Shown here: in pieces, positions 36,196-43,246 of the stretch
Numbering within the stretch: position 1 is the first letter of the stretch
How the letters are laid out: each line of letters begins with the position of its first letter
Source: Lewinella sp050633125
GTDB taxonomy: Bacteria > Bacteroidota > Bacteroidia > Chitinophagales > Saprospiraceae
Direction of reading: 5' to 3'
Length of the DNA stretch: 64,000 nucleotides
Assembly (NCBI RefSeq): GCF_050633125.1
Contig: NZ_JBOEFX010000112.1
Location: forward strand, 5,962 to 69,961
Position numbers and translations under genes: made by a program
Notes under the pieces: generated by a model
Seen by the model: the letters and a program-made list of their open reading frames with translations, nothing else
What the model was told of the DNA's origin: nothing
Databases searched by the model: none

Positions 36196-36231
36196 AAAAC
36201 GCCCAACATCAAGTTATTGGGCGTTTTTTTT
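36196..36231 (+). terminator. rho-independent terminator after sigma factor
   Basis: CGCCCAA pairs with TTGGGCG (36200-36206 with 36217-36223) across a short loop, extended by A-T pairs, and a run of eight T follows. It lies 28 bases after the sigma-factor stop codon. Confidence 0.85.
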
Positions 36232-36281
36232 CGGCCTTATCACTTACTTGAATAAAAAAATCCACAAATAACCCACAAATA

Positions 36282-36302
36282 ATAGTAAAACTATTACATT
36301 TG
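36282..36302 (+). promoter_or_regulatory. palindromic operator abutting -7 box of SulP gene
   Basis: ATAGT-AAA-ACTAT at 36282-36294 is a perfect inverted repeat identical (as its complement) to the operator at 35584-35596. It runs directly into TACATTTG (36295-36302), a TAnnTTTG -7 element. The ATG is at 36366. Register and spacing are the same as at the sigma promoter. Confidence 0.7.
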
Positions 36303-36314
36303 TGATTTTCTTAC

Positions 36315-36328
36315 TCACCTTAGGGTGA
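36315..36328 (+). repeat. inverted repeat TCACC-TTAG-GGTGA
   Basis: A perfect 5-base-arm inverted repeat in the predicted leader of the SulP gene, 37 bases before its ATG. It may be an operator or RNA hairpin. Confidence 0.35.
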
Positions 36329-36365
36329 AACACTTGCAAAAAACAGAAAGCTAAATAGTAAACTT

Positions 36366-37970
36366 ATGAAGTCACAAGAGTCCGCATTTTTCTCTGAACT
36401 AAAATCAGATCTACCAGCAGGACTGGTTGTTTTCCTTGTAGCTGTTCCGCTTTGTTTAGGTATTGCACTGGCATCTGGAGCTCCACTTTTTTCTGGTATC
36501 ATTGCAGGTATTGTGGGTGGCACCGTCGTTGCTCTGCTTTCGGGTTCTCCTCTCGGCGTTAGTGGTCCTGCTGCTGGTTTAGCAGTTATTGTACTTACGG
36601 CCATCCAAACTTTGGGTTACGAAGCTTTTCTATTATCGGTAGCTATTGCGGGAGTTATCCAAATCGTCCTTGGTTTTGCGAAAGCCGGTGTTATCGGTTA
36701 TTTCTTTCCCTCTTCCGTGATCAAAGGGATGCTTTCTGGTATTGGTTTAATCATCATACTGAAGCAAATCCCCCATGCCTTTGGTTATGATAGTGACCCG
36801 GAAGGAGATTTTGCGTTCAAGCAAATAGACGGAGAGACCACCTTTTCTGCACTAGAACACATGCTAAGTGCTATTACTCCTGGGGCTTTGTTAATTAGTG
36901 TCTTGTCCTTGGGCATTTTGATCTTATGGCAACAGCCTTTCATTAAAAAGTTCAAAATCACGAATATCATTCAGGGGCCGCTAGTAGTGGTTACTTTAGG
37001 AATAATTATTCAGCAAGTCCTCATGGGAACGTCATGGAACCTGGAACCAGAGCACCTTGTCACCTTACCTATAGCGGATGGATGGGGAGAATTTATCGGA
37101 CTTTTCACACTTCCTGATTTTAGCCAATGGAGCAATCCAGCGATCTGGGTTACAGCTATTACCATTGCAATTGTAGCCAGTCTTGAAACTTTACTATGTG
37201 TAGAAGCTACGGACAAACTTGATCCCTACAAGCGGCTTACGCCCACAAATCAAGAATTGAAGGCACAGGGTGTCGGTAACCTTATTAGTGGATTGATTGG
37301 AGGGCTGCCCGTGACCCAGGTAATTGTTAGAAGTTCTGCCAACATCCAATCAGGAGGTAAAACGAAAGCAGCAGCATTCATTCATGGACTAATGCTTTTG
37401 GGAAGCGTATTGGTTATTCCAAAGCTACTCAACATGATTCCCCTGGCGAGCTTGGCAGCTATTCTTATTGTTGTAGGATTCAAGCTTGCAAAGCCATCCC
37501 TATTTAAGGAAATGGCCCGACTAGGCAACAAGCAACTAGTGCCTTTTGTGGTCACTATTGTAGCTATTCTTTTTACAGACTTATTAGTAGGAATAGGTAT
37601 AGGAATGGTAGTAGCTATATTCTACATCTTACTTAACAATTACAAGACGCCATATTTTGTAGAAGACAAACGCAAAGATGCTGGTGTTATTCATCTTGAA
37701 CTGGCAGAGGACGTATCCTTTTTAAACAAAGCCAGTATGTTGTTAAGTCTTAAAAAGCTTCCTAAGGACAGTAAGGTAATCATTGATGCGACTCAAACCC
37801 TTCATATTGATTATGATATCAAAGAGATCATTATGGAATACAAAGCCAACGCTGCCTACAAAAATATTGACCTCAGCTTTATAGGCCTAAATCCTGAAAC
37901 AATGGATTTAGAGTCTTCTTCCAGGAAACAAAAAGCTGGCGCACGCATCCCTGTAGAACCAGTGGATTAG
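36366..37970 (+). CDS. SulP-family inorganic anion transporter
   Basis: This is a 534-residue membrane transporter. The start and first helices contain DLPAGLVVFLVAVPLCLGIALASGAPLFSGIIAGIVGG and GSPLGVSGPAAGLAVIVLTA, the SulP/SLC26 signature. About ten hydrophobic segments follow. The C-terminal cytoplasmic end (about 440-534) is a shortened STAS-like domain (GVIHLELAEDVSFLNKASMLLSLKKLPKDSKVIIDAT). The substrate could be sulphate or bicarbonate; the sequence does not tell. The promoter carries the shared operator. Confidence 0.9.
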   Translation: MKSQESAFFSELKSDLPAGLVVFLVAVPLCLGIALASGAPLFSGIIAGIVGGTVVALLSGSPLGVSGPAAGLAVIVLTAIQTLGYEAFLLSVAIAGVIQIVLGFAKAGVIGYFFPSSVIKGMLSGIGLIIILKQIPHAFGYDSDPEGDFAFKQIDGETTFSALEHMLSAITPGALLISVLSLGILILWQQPFIKKFKITNIIQGPLVVVTLGIIIQQVLMGTSWNLEPEHLVTLPIADGWGEFIGLFTLPDFSQWSNPAIWVTAITIAIVASLETLLCVEATDKLDPYKRLTPTNQELKAQGVGNLISGLIGGLPVTQVIVRSSANIQSGGKTKAAAFIHGLMLLGSVLVIPKLLNMIPLASLAAILIVVGFKLAKPSLFKEMARLGNKQLVPFVVTIVAILFTDLLVGIGIGMVVAIFYILLNNYKTPYFVEDKRKDAGVIHLELAEDVSFLNKASMLLSLKKLPKDSKVIIDATQTLHIDYDIKEIIMEYKANAAYKNIDLSFIGLNPETMDLESSSRKQKAGARIPVEPVD

Positions 37971-38018
37971 ATTCAATTAGAATACGCCAAAGAAAAGAAA
38001 AGAAAAAGCGTATCACAA

Positions 38019-38038
38019 ACTCCCCATCCAGGGAGTCT
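38019..38038. terminator. weak hairpin between convergent genes
   Basis: ACTCCC and GGGAGT pair with a short loop in the gap between SulP and the convergent thioredoxin-like gene. There is no strong U-run, so this is a weak, possibly bidirectional, terminator. Confidence 0.35.
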
Positions 38039-38065
38039 TACTTAGAAGAAGAATACAGAGCCAAA

Positions 38066-38341
38066 TCAAGCAACCGACTGATTTGGTTCTGTATTTTCTA
38101 TCTTCTCCCTCAAGATGGCCACCAACTCTTGTAAGTCAGGCAGCTCACGTTGAAACAGAACCTCTTCTCCAATAACCAGCGCAGGAATTCCAATAAGGTC
38201 ATAACGGATAAACTGCTCCAGATCACTTACTACCTGAATATTGAAGTCTATCTCCAATTCTTCTAATGCCTCATTAACCAGCTCACGCCAAGCTACCAGG
38301 TTTTTGGATTCTGTGATACCGAACAGTTGAATCGCTATCAT
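38066..38341 (-). CDS. thioredoxin-like protein lacking the CXXC motif
   Basis: This is a 91-residue protein beginning MIAIQLFGITESKNLVAW (start 38341; an ATG 30 bases upstream adds residues that do not fit the fold). It resembles the small redox-active disulphide protein/thioredoxin_3 group: the region that normally reads CPKC is TESK, while the cis-Pro loop (LIGIPALVIGEEVLFQ) is intact. There is no cysteine at all. It may bind partners rather than carry out redox chemistry. A long palindrome (38352-38390) lies upstream. Confidence 0.6.
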   Translation of the reverse strand: MIAIQLFGITESKNLVAWRELVNEALEELEIDFNIQVVSDLEQFIRYDLIGIPALVIGEEVLFQRELPDLQELVAILREKIENTEPNQSVA

Positions 38342-38351
38342 AAAAAAATAT

Positions 38352-38390
38352 TTAGCTTTGTGCAAAAACAAAAACGCTTTTGCACAAAGC
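38352..38390. repeat. long perfect hairpin upstream of thioredoxin-like gene
   Basis: AGCTTTGTGCAAAA pairs with TTTTGCACAAAGCT (14-base arms, 10-base loop). It lies 10-50 bases upstream of the thioredoxin-like start on the minus strand and after the CBS gene. It could be a terminator followed by A/T residues, or a leader structure. Confidence 0.5.
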
Positions 38391-38461
38391 TGTAAAGGTT
38401 ACAAGTACCACAGGAAGCAGGCAATATACTAGCTATCACCTCTTCCTCTGATATCTTAAAT

Positions 38462-38908
38462 TTAAAGGCGCTTATAATCCTCTAATTTTATTTCTTCCTC
38501 TGCAAGAGTGCAGATAATATCATAAGTAGTAACAATACCGACCAACTCGCCATTTTCTTCTACTGGCAAAGCGTGAATGCGATTGGTTTTAAAGACTTCC
38601 AAAGCAGTTCTGATAGGGTCGCCACTCTCTACTTTCGCTAACTTTTTCGTCATAATATCTTCCGCTTTCCACGCTCTCAAGCGTACACTCTCCAACAAAG
38701 AATCCTGCTCATTGCGGGTAAACCCTCTGAGGAAGTGGTTAAAATCGGTAGAGCTAATAATCCCCACAAGTTTCTTATAACGTACTACGGGGATATGGTG
38801 AATACTGTTGCTATCAAAATGAGTTTTGATCGTTTCCAAACTATCATCTGGATTTACAGTTATCAAACGCGTACTCATAATTGTAGAAACCGGTGCAATG
38901 ATATTCAT
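38462..38908 (-). CDS. tandem CBS-domain protein
   Basis: This is a 148-residue protein with two CBS domains: residues about 8-65 (STIMSTRLITVNPDDSLETIKTHFDSNSIHHIPVV) and about 85-140 (ADIMTKKLAKVESGDPIRTALEVFKTNRIHALPVEENGELVGIVT). CBS pairs bind adenine nucleotides and act as energy sensors. It is followed by the thioredoxin-like gene and divergent from the FixL-like kinase. Confidence 0.9.
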   Translation of the reverse strand: MNIIAPVSTIMSTRLITVNPDDSLETIKTHFDSNSIHHIPVVRYKKLVGIISSTDFNHFLRGFTRNEQDSLLESVRLRAWKAEDIMTKKLAKVESGDPIRTALEVFKTNRIHALPVEENGELVGIVTTYDIICTLAEEEIKLEDYKRL

Positions 38909-39028
38909 AATGAAAAAATTTGATCTTGGAAATTAGTTGTGTTAGTTAGCTTAGTGTTTTCTTTTCAAGAAATCCACCTTGCTTTTGATTACATCTGCAA
39001 GATCGGCCAATTCGGTAGGCATAAATGA

Positions 39029-39040
39029 TGACATTTGTCA
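39029..39040. repeat. inverted repeat TGACATTTGTCA
   Basis: A perfect palindrome (TGACA-TT-TGTCA) in the gap between CBS and kinase genes; possible operator for the minus-strand CBS gene. Confidence 0.35.
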
Positions 39041-39133
39041 CCCTCCTTTATGATTTTCACTTACCTGATGATCTTCAAATCTCGCCTAATTTGTATTTAA
39101 AAGGAAGGCTAGTAACATACGGCTTCCGATAGA

Positions 39134-39147
39134 TTGACAAGGATCAA
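39134..39147 (+). promoter_or_regulatory. FNR/CRP-type box upstream of FixL-like kinase gene
   Basis: TTGAC-AAGG-ATCAA matches the FNR/FixK consensus TTGAT-N4-ATCAA with one mismatch. It lies about 57 bases upstream of the kinase ATG, so the REC-CRP regulator encoded downstream may control its own operon. Confidence 0.55.
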
Positions 39148-39203
39148 TCACATTTTCCGCAATGGATTAGGGATATTTTCCCGTCATTGCTTACCTTTCA
39201 AAA

Positions 39204-40472
39204 ATGGAGAAAATGAAGGCATTAACTGCCGAAGCAAGAAGACTGGAAGCCATTATCAATACTGCTACCGATGGCATTATTACTATAGATGAAAAAGGGT
39301 TTATCGAAACCATCAATCCATCTGCCGCAAAGCTATTTGCTTACCAGCCGGAACAAGTAATGGGGAAAAAGATCAATATATTGATGCCTTCTCCTTACCA
39401 TGCAGAACATGACGACTACATGGACAATTACCATCGTACTGGTAAGGCTAAGATAATTGGCAAAGGCCGAGAGGTCGAAGGGCTTCGTAGTGATGGTACC
39501 GTCTTCCCTTTTCGCTTAGCCGTAAGCCAAATGACCATTGATGGTCAGCGCATGTACACTGGGGTTGTCCATGACCTCAGTGATATTAAAGCTGCGGAAC
39601 AGCGCATTATGGAACTTAATCGTGCCCTCGAAGAAAAGGTCGTCCAACGCACCGAAGACTTGGCCAATGCCGTAGACCAGCTTCTAGGTACTAACCAGCT
39701 CCTTAAACAAGAAATCGAGGAAAAGCAAGCCGTCGAAAACCAGCTTCGCGAGCAAGAACAAGAACTCCAACAAGCCCTTAGAAAAGAGAAAGAACTAAAT
39801 GCGCTGAAAAGTCGCTTTGTCAGTATGGCGTCTCATGAATTCCGTACACCATTGAGTACCATACTAAGCTCTACAGAGTTGGTGGAAATGTATCATACCG
39901 AGGAACAGCACTCCAAGCGGCTTCGCCATATCGACCGAATAAAAGCTGCTGTTGGCAACCTCAACGATATCCTCAATGATTTCTTATCCTTGAGCAGATT
40001 GGAAGAAGGGAAACTCGATGTGCAGTTGGAAAAACTTGAGCTGGCAGCCTTTCTTCGTGAAATGGAAGATGAAATTAACCTACTACTTAAAGATGGGCAA
40101 CAATTAGCGTTCCCTTCTCGGAAGGAAAAGTGGATCATCACCACCGACCCCAAAATGTTGCGTAATATCTTACTCAATCTTCTTTCCAATGCCAGCAAGT
40201 ATTCCGCAAAAGGGCAAACCATCTATCTTGATGTGGAAAAAGACGAAACAGCTATTACTTTTGTGATTAAAGACGAAGGCATGGGCATCCCCAAAGAAGA
40301 CCAGAAACATCTATTCACTCGATTTTTCCGAGCACATAATGTCGAAAACATTAAGGGCACTGGGCTAGGCCTGCACATTGTACAACAGTATCTCGATTTA
40401 CTAAAAGGAAAAATTGAATTTACCAGCGAAATGAGCAAAGGCTCCGTTTTTCGAATTACTTTACCGATCTAG
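39204..40472 (+). CDS. FixL-like PAS sensor histidine kinase
   Basis: This is a 422-residue soluble kinase. The PAS domain (about 10-135) matches FixL haem-PAS: INILMPSPYHAEHDDYMDNYHRTGKAKIIGKGREVEG, with His69 at the position of the FixL haem ligand (His200 in B. japonicum) and Arg89 at the position of Arg220; Ile84 fits Ile215. A coiled coil (about 135-200) leads to HisKA (His211 in SMASHEFRTPLSTI) and a complete ATPase (NILLNLLSNASKY, DEGMGIP, GTGLGLHIV). I infer oxygen or another small-gas sensing. No transmembrane segment is present. The REC-CRP gene starts 44 bases downstream. Confidence 0.9.
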   Translation: MEKMKALTAEARRLEAIINTATDGIITIDEKGFIETINPSAAKLFAYQPEQVMGKKINILMPSPYHAEHDDYMDNYHRTGKAKIIGKGREVEGLRSDGTVFPFRLAVSQMTIDGQRMYTGVVHDLSDIKAAEQRIMELNRALEEKVVQRTEDLANAVDQLLGTNQLLKQEIEEKQAVENQLREQEQELQQALRKEKELNALKSRFVSMASHEFRTPLSTILSSTELVEMYHTEEQHSKRLRHIDRIKAAVGNLNDILNDFLSLSRLEEGKLDVQLEKLELAAFLREMEDEINLLLKDGQQLAFPSRKEKWIITTDPKMLRNILLNLLSNASKYSAKGQTIYLDVEKDETAITFVIKDEGMGIPKEDQKHLFTRFFRAHNVENIKGTGLGLHIVQQYLDLLKGKIEFTSEMSKGSVFRITLPI

Positions 40473-40515
40473 AACTGGTAAAAAACCGTTGCTTTACAAT
40501 ATTAAACTAATAATA

Positions 40516-41562
40516 ATGAAACGTATACTCATCATTGAAGACAACGCCGAGGTTAGGGAGAATCTCTCGGAAATCCTCAGCCTTTATGGCTACAGCATTG
40601 AGGAGGCGATCAATGGTAAAGAAGGAGTTGAAAAGGCGCTGGCAGCCCCCCCTGATCTGATTCTATGTGATGTCATGATGCCTGAGTTGGATGGTTATGG
40701 CGTTTTAAAAATACTGAGTCAGAAAGAGACTACCCTGGGGGTTCCTTTTATTTTCCTAACGGCAAAAACAGAGAAAGAAGACTTACGCCGAGGCATGAAC
40801 CTCGGAGCAGACGACTACCTGATGAAGCCAATTTATAAAGACGAGCTCCTCGAAGTCGTACAGCAACGCCTCGCTAAACACGAGCGCCTCCAACGGCAGT
40901 TCAGCCAAACCTCCGTTACCTTCAGCGCCTTCATCGACGAAGCCAGAGGCCATGCCGAACTAAAAAAACTCTCTACAGACCACCGCCTGCGCAGCTACAC
41001 CAGAAAAGAAAAGGTATTTACGGAAGGCGATTATCCCCGTTATTTATATTTGGTAGAAAATGGTAAAATCAAGCTCTACAAAACCAATGATTTTGGTAAA
41101 GAGTACATTATCAACTACTGCCAGGAGGGCGATTTCTTAGGCTATACCCCATTGATCAGTGGACAGGAAGGCTATTCTTTTACCGCCGCAGCGATGGAGG
41201 ACAGCGAACTTCGATTGATTCCAAGGGAGGATTTCGAAAAATTACTCTCTGCCAACCCTAATGTCACCTCCCGCATGATAAAAATGTTGGCCAATAATGT
41301 TGCAGACAAGGAAGAACAACTGATGCAACTCGCCTATGACTCGATCCGCAAACGAGTAGCCGACACATTGGTCGTCATTGCAGAAAAGGAAAACACCATG
41401 GAGTTTGATATCCTACGTGAAGACCTCGCCAAAATGGTTGGTACTGCTAAAGAAAGCGTAATTCGTACCCTCACCGATTTCCGCGAAAGCGGCTACATCC
41501 AGATCATCGATGGCCGCATACATATCCTCGATATCGATAAACTTAATGGAATCATGGGGTAA
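40516..41562 (+). CDS. response regulator fused to CRP/FNR-type DNA-binding protein
   Basis: This is a 348-residue protein, starting at the ATG of MKRILIIEDN (40516). Residues about 1-120 are a full receiver (Asp52, Thr82, Lys104 with the LMKP motif). Residues about 150-265 form a cyclic-nucleotide-binding-like CRP domain (FTEGDYPRYLYLVENGKIKLYK, GDFLGYTPLISG) without the N-terminal Cys cluster of true FNR. Residues about 290-340 are a CRP helix-turn-helix (EDLAKMVGTAKESVIRTLTDFRESGYIQ). It is the likely target of the FixL-like kinase. Confidence 0.92.
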   Translation: MKRILIIEDNAEVRENLSEILSLYGYSIEEAINGKEGVEKALAAPPDLILCDVMMPELDGYGVLKILSQKETTLGVPFIFLTAKTEKEDLRRGMNLGADDYLMKPIYKDELLEVVQQRLAKHERLQRQFSQTSVTFSAFIDEARGHAELKKLSTDHRLRSYTRKEKVFTEGDYPRYLYLVENGKIKLYKTNDFGKEYIINYCQEGDFLGYTPLISGQEGYSFTAAAMEDSELRLIPREDFEKLLSANPNVTSRMIKMLANNVADKEEQLMQLAYDSIRKRVADTLVVIAEKENTMEFDILREDLAKMVGTAKESVIRTLTDFRESGYIQIIDGRIHILDIDKLNGIMG

Positions 41563-41584
41563 AGCTCACTGCTTAATGTCCTGC

Positions 41585-42007
41585 TCAAGGCACACGCTTT
41601 TTGTTATCTGGATACGAGTCTGCTGCCTTGAGTTCAATCCTTGCGATCGTCATCACAATTAAAATTTCAATCAAAACATACCCCCATCCGAGATAGGTAA
41701 CCTTCTCGTAATGATAGATAGCTAATCCAATAGACAGCAAGCAATAACCTACATTTAGGAAGGCTATCCCCTTCAAAAGGGAGCCGATATTTCCACTTTT
41801 CTTCTGGTAACAGAAAAAATCATAACCTGCAAATAAGCACGGCAATAGCGCAAGGATGTAAAGTGTTGGCCTGGGAATTCCAAAGTATTCCTCAAATTCA
41901 ACCAAAACAACGCCCAACAAGAAAGCCGACAATATAGCCCCTAGCCCATCTAGCAGAAATAGCTTTCTTGGATCGGCATTACCCCAATTTATAAGTTGAT
42001 CTATCAT
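41585..42007 (-). CDS. hypothetical membrane protein with four hydrophobic segments
   Basis: This is a 140-residue protein. The start is 42007 rather than an upstream in-frame ATG at 42046, which would overlap the preceding gene. There are about four hydrophobic segments (LFLLDGLGAILSAFLLGVVLV, TLYILALLPCLFAGYDFF, GIAFLNVGYCLLSIGLAIYH, GWGYVLIEILIVMTIARI). No family is recognised. Confidence 0.6.
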   Translation of the reverse strand: MIDQLINWGNADPRKLFLLDGLGAILSAFLLGVVLVEFEEYFGIPRPTLYILALLPCLFAGYDFFCYQKKSGNIGSLLKGIAFLNVGYCLLSIGLAIYHYEKVTYLGWGYVLIEILIVMTIARIELKAADSYPDNKKRVP

Positions 42008-42021
42008 TTGGTTACCGGGCC

Positions 42022-42618
42022 TCAACTCCCTTTTATAGTTTCCCAAGTAGTATAAAGACTCTCCTGCGCAGGTCGATCAGCAGGAATTTCTCGCAAGGGT
42101 TCACAAACTTCCAATTGGGCGTGCAGCTCGGAGGGCAATTGTTGATACAGGCGAGTGCCTTTGGTTTTCCAGGCCAGCATTTCGTCGTTTACATCTTTGA
42201 TGATTTTGGCCGGATTCCCTACCACCAAACTGCGATCAGGAATAATCGTCTTAGCTTTCACAAAAGAGAGTGCACCAATGATACTCCCCGCTCCTACCAC
42301 AACTTCGTCCATGATAACACTGTTCATACCGATCATTACATTACGCCCCAAACGGGCACCATGAATGATCGCGCCGTGCCCTACATGAGCGCCTTCCTCC
42401 AGCAACACCGTCACACCTGGAAACATGTGTATAGTACAGTTTTCCTGCACATTACAACCGTCTTCTATAACAATACCGCCCCAGTCTCCTCGTAGCGCCG
42501 CGCCAGGCCCAATATAAACATCGGCACCAATAACGACATTCCCCGTCACCGTGGCTTGCGGATGTACAAAAGCAGTAGGGTGAACAACCGGTTGGAAGCC
42601 TTTAAAAGCGTAAAACAT
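42022..42618 (-). CDS. gamma-carbonic-anhydrase-like hexapeptide protein (PaaY/YrdA class)
   Basis: This 198-residue left-handed beta-helix protein has hexapeptide repeats (PTAFVHPQATVTGNVVIGADVYIGPGAALRGDWGGIVI). The gamma-CA metal-binding histidines are visible in NCTIHMFPG and HVGHGAIIHG. The start at 42618 (MFYAFKGF) is preferred over upstream in-frame Met residues that read through the previous gene's end. The PaaY-like subgroup has this layout. Confidence 0.9.
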   Translation of the reverse strand: MFYAFKGFQPVVHPTAFVHPQATVTGNVVIGADVYIGPGAALRGDWGGIVIEDGCNVQENCTIHMFPGVTVLLEEGAHVGHGAIIHGARLGRNVMIGMNSVIMDEVVVGAGSIIGALSFVKAKTIIPDRSLVVGNPAKIIKDVNDEMLAWKTKGTRLYQQLPSELHAQLEVCEPLREIPADRPAQESLYTTWETIKGS

Positions 42619-42619
42619 A

Positions 42620-43189
42620 TTATTTTTTCTTATTTCTCCATTCTTCCGTAAAATGCTCACGGTGCTTGGGTTGACTAAATTTTTTAGCATTGTAGGCAGC
42701 AGATTCTCCACGAGGAATAGACAAGCTTTCCCATTCTGCCCCCTTTAACATACGACCAAGATACACCATTTGCCCTACGTGATAAGCATAATGAGCAAGT
42801 TGCCGATTGATCGCCTCCACTATAGTGTGGCCCATGTTTCGAATATAGATAATGGTATCAAAATTTTCTTCATCCACCGTATCCAAAGCCGTAAATAAGC
42901 ACTGCCATCCGGCCTCCCACTTTTGCTGCAACTCCTTGCGATTTTTTATATCCGCATCGAACTCAGCTTCCCGCTGGCGCCATTCTTTTTCACCATCAGT
43001 AGTCAGAAAATCAGTCCAACGCGACAACATATTACCCCACAAATGCTTAGCGATGATAGCGATGGAGTTGCTTTCAGGATTATATTGCCAAAATAGCTGG
43101 TCGTCGGTCAATTGATCCATCGTTCGATCTCCCAGTGTTTTATAATACTGGAATTGCTTACGGGCGCTATCGAGGTAATTGGTGGTCAT
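42620..43189 (-). CDS. DinB-superfamily protein (DUF1572-like)
   Basis: This is a 189-residue protein with the DinB four-helix fold. The metal-site histidines can be seen in IAIIAKHLWGNMLSRW and QLAHYAYHVGQMVYLGR. The C-terminus is basic. The enzymatic role is unknown; many DinB-like proteins are thiol-dependent transferases. It ends 1 base before the hexapeptide gene start. Confidence 0.9.
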   Translation of the reverse strand: MTTNYLDSARKQFQYYKTLGDRTMDQLTDDQLFWQYNPESNSIAIIAKHLWGNMLSRWTDFLTTDGEKEWRQREAEFDADIKNRKELQQKWEAGWQCLFTALDTVDEENFDTIIYIRNMGHTIVEAINRQLAHYAYHVGQMVYLGRMLKGAEWESLSIPRGESAAYNAKKFSQPKHREHFTEEWRNKKK

Positions 43190-43246
43190 TGCTATGTGTT
43201 TTAGAGAGATACAATTTAAGGAAAAGTAGACAAAACAACAGTCCCC

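Larger units (their letters stand above)
38909..39203. other. intergenic region upstream of kinase gene with two inverted repeats
   Basis: About 295 bases. It has a perfect inverted repeat TGACA-TT-TGTCA (39029-39040) and an FNR/CRP-type box (39134-39147). No gene is seen. Confidence 0.6.

Noticed and set aside
38462..39203. Possible tRNA or riboswitch in the intergenic repeats before the kinase gene
   Set aside because: The repeats are short palindromes; no cloverleaf or known aptamer pattern was seen.
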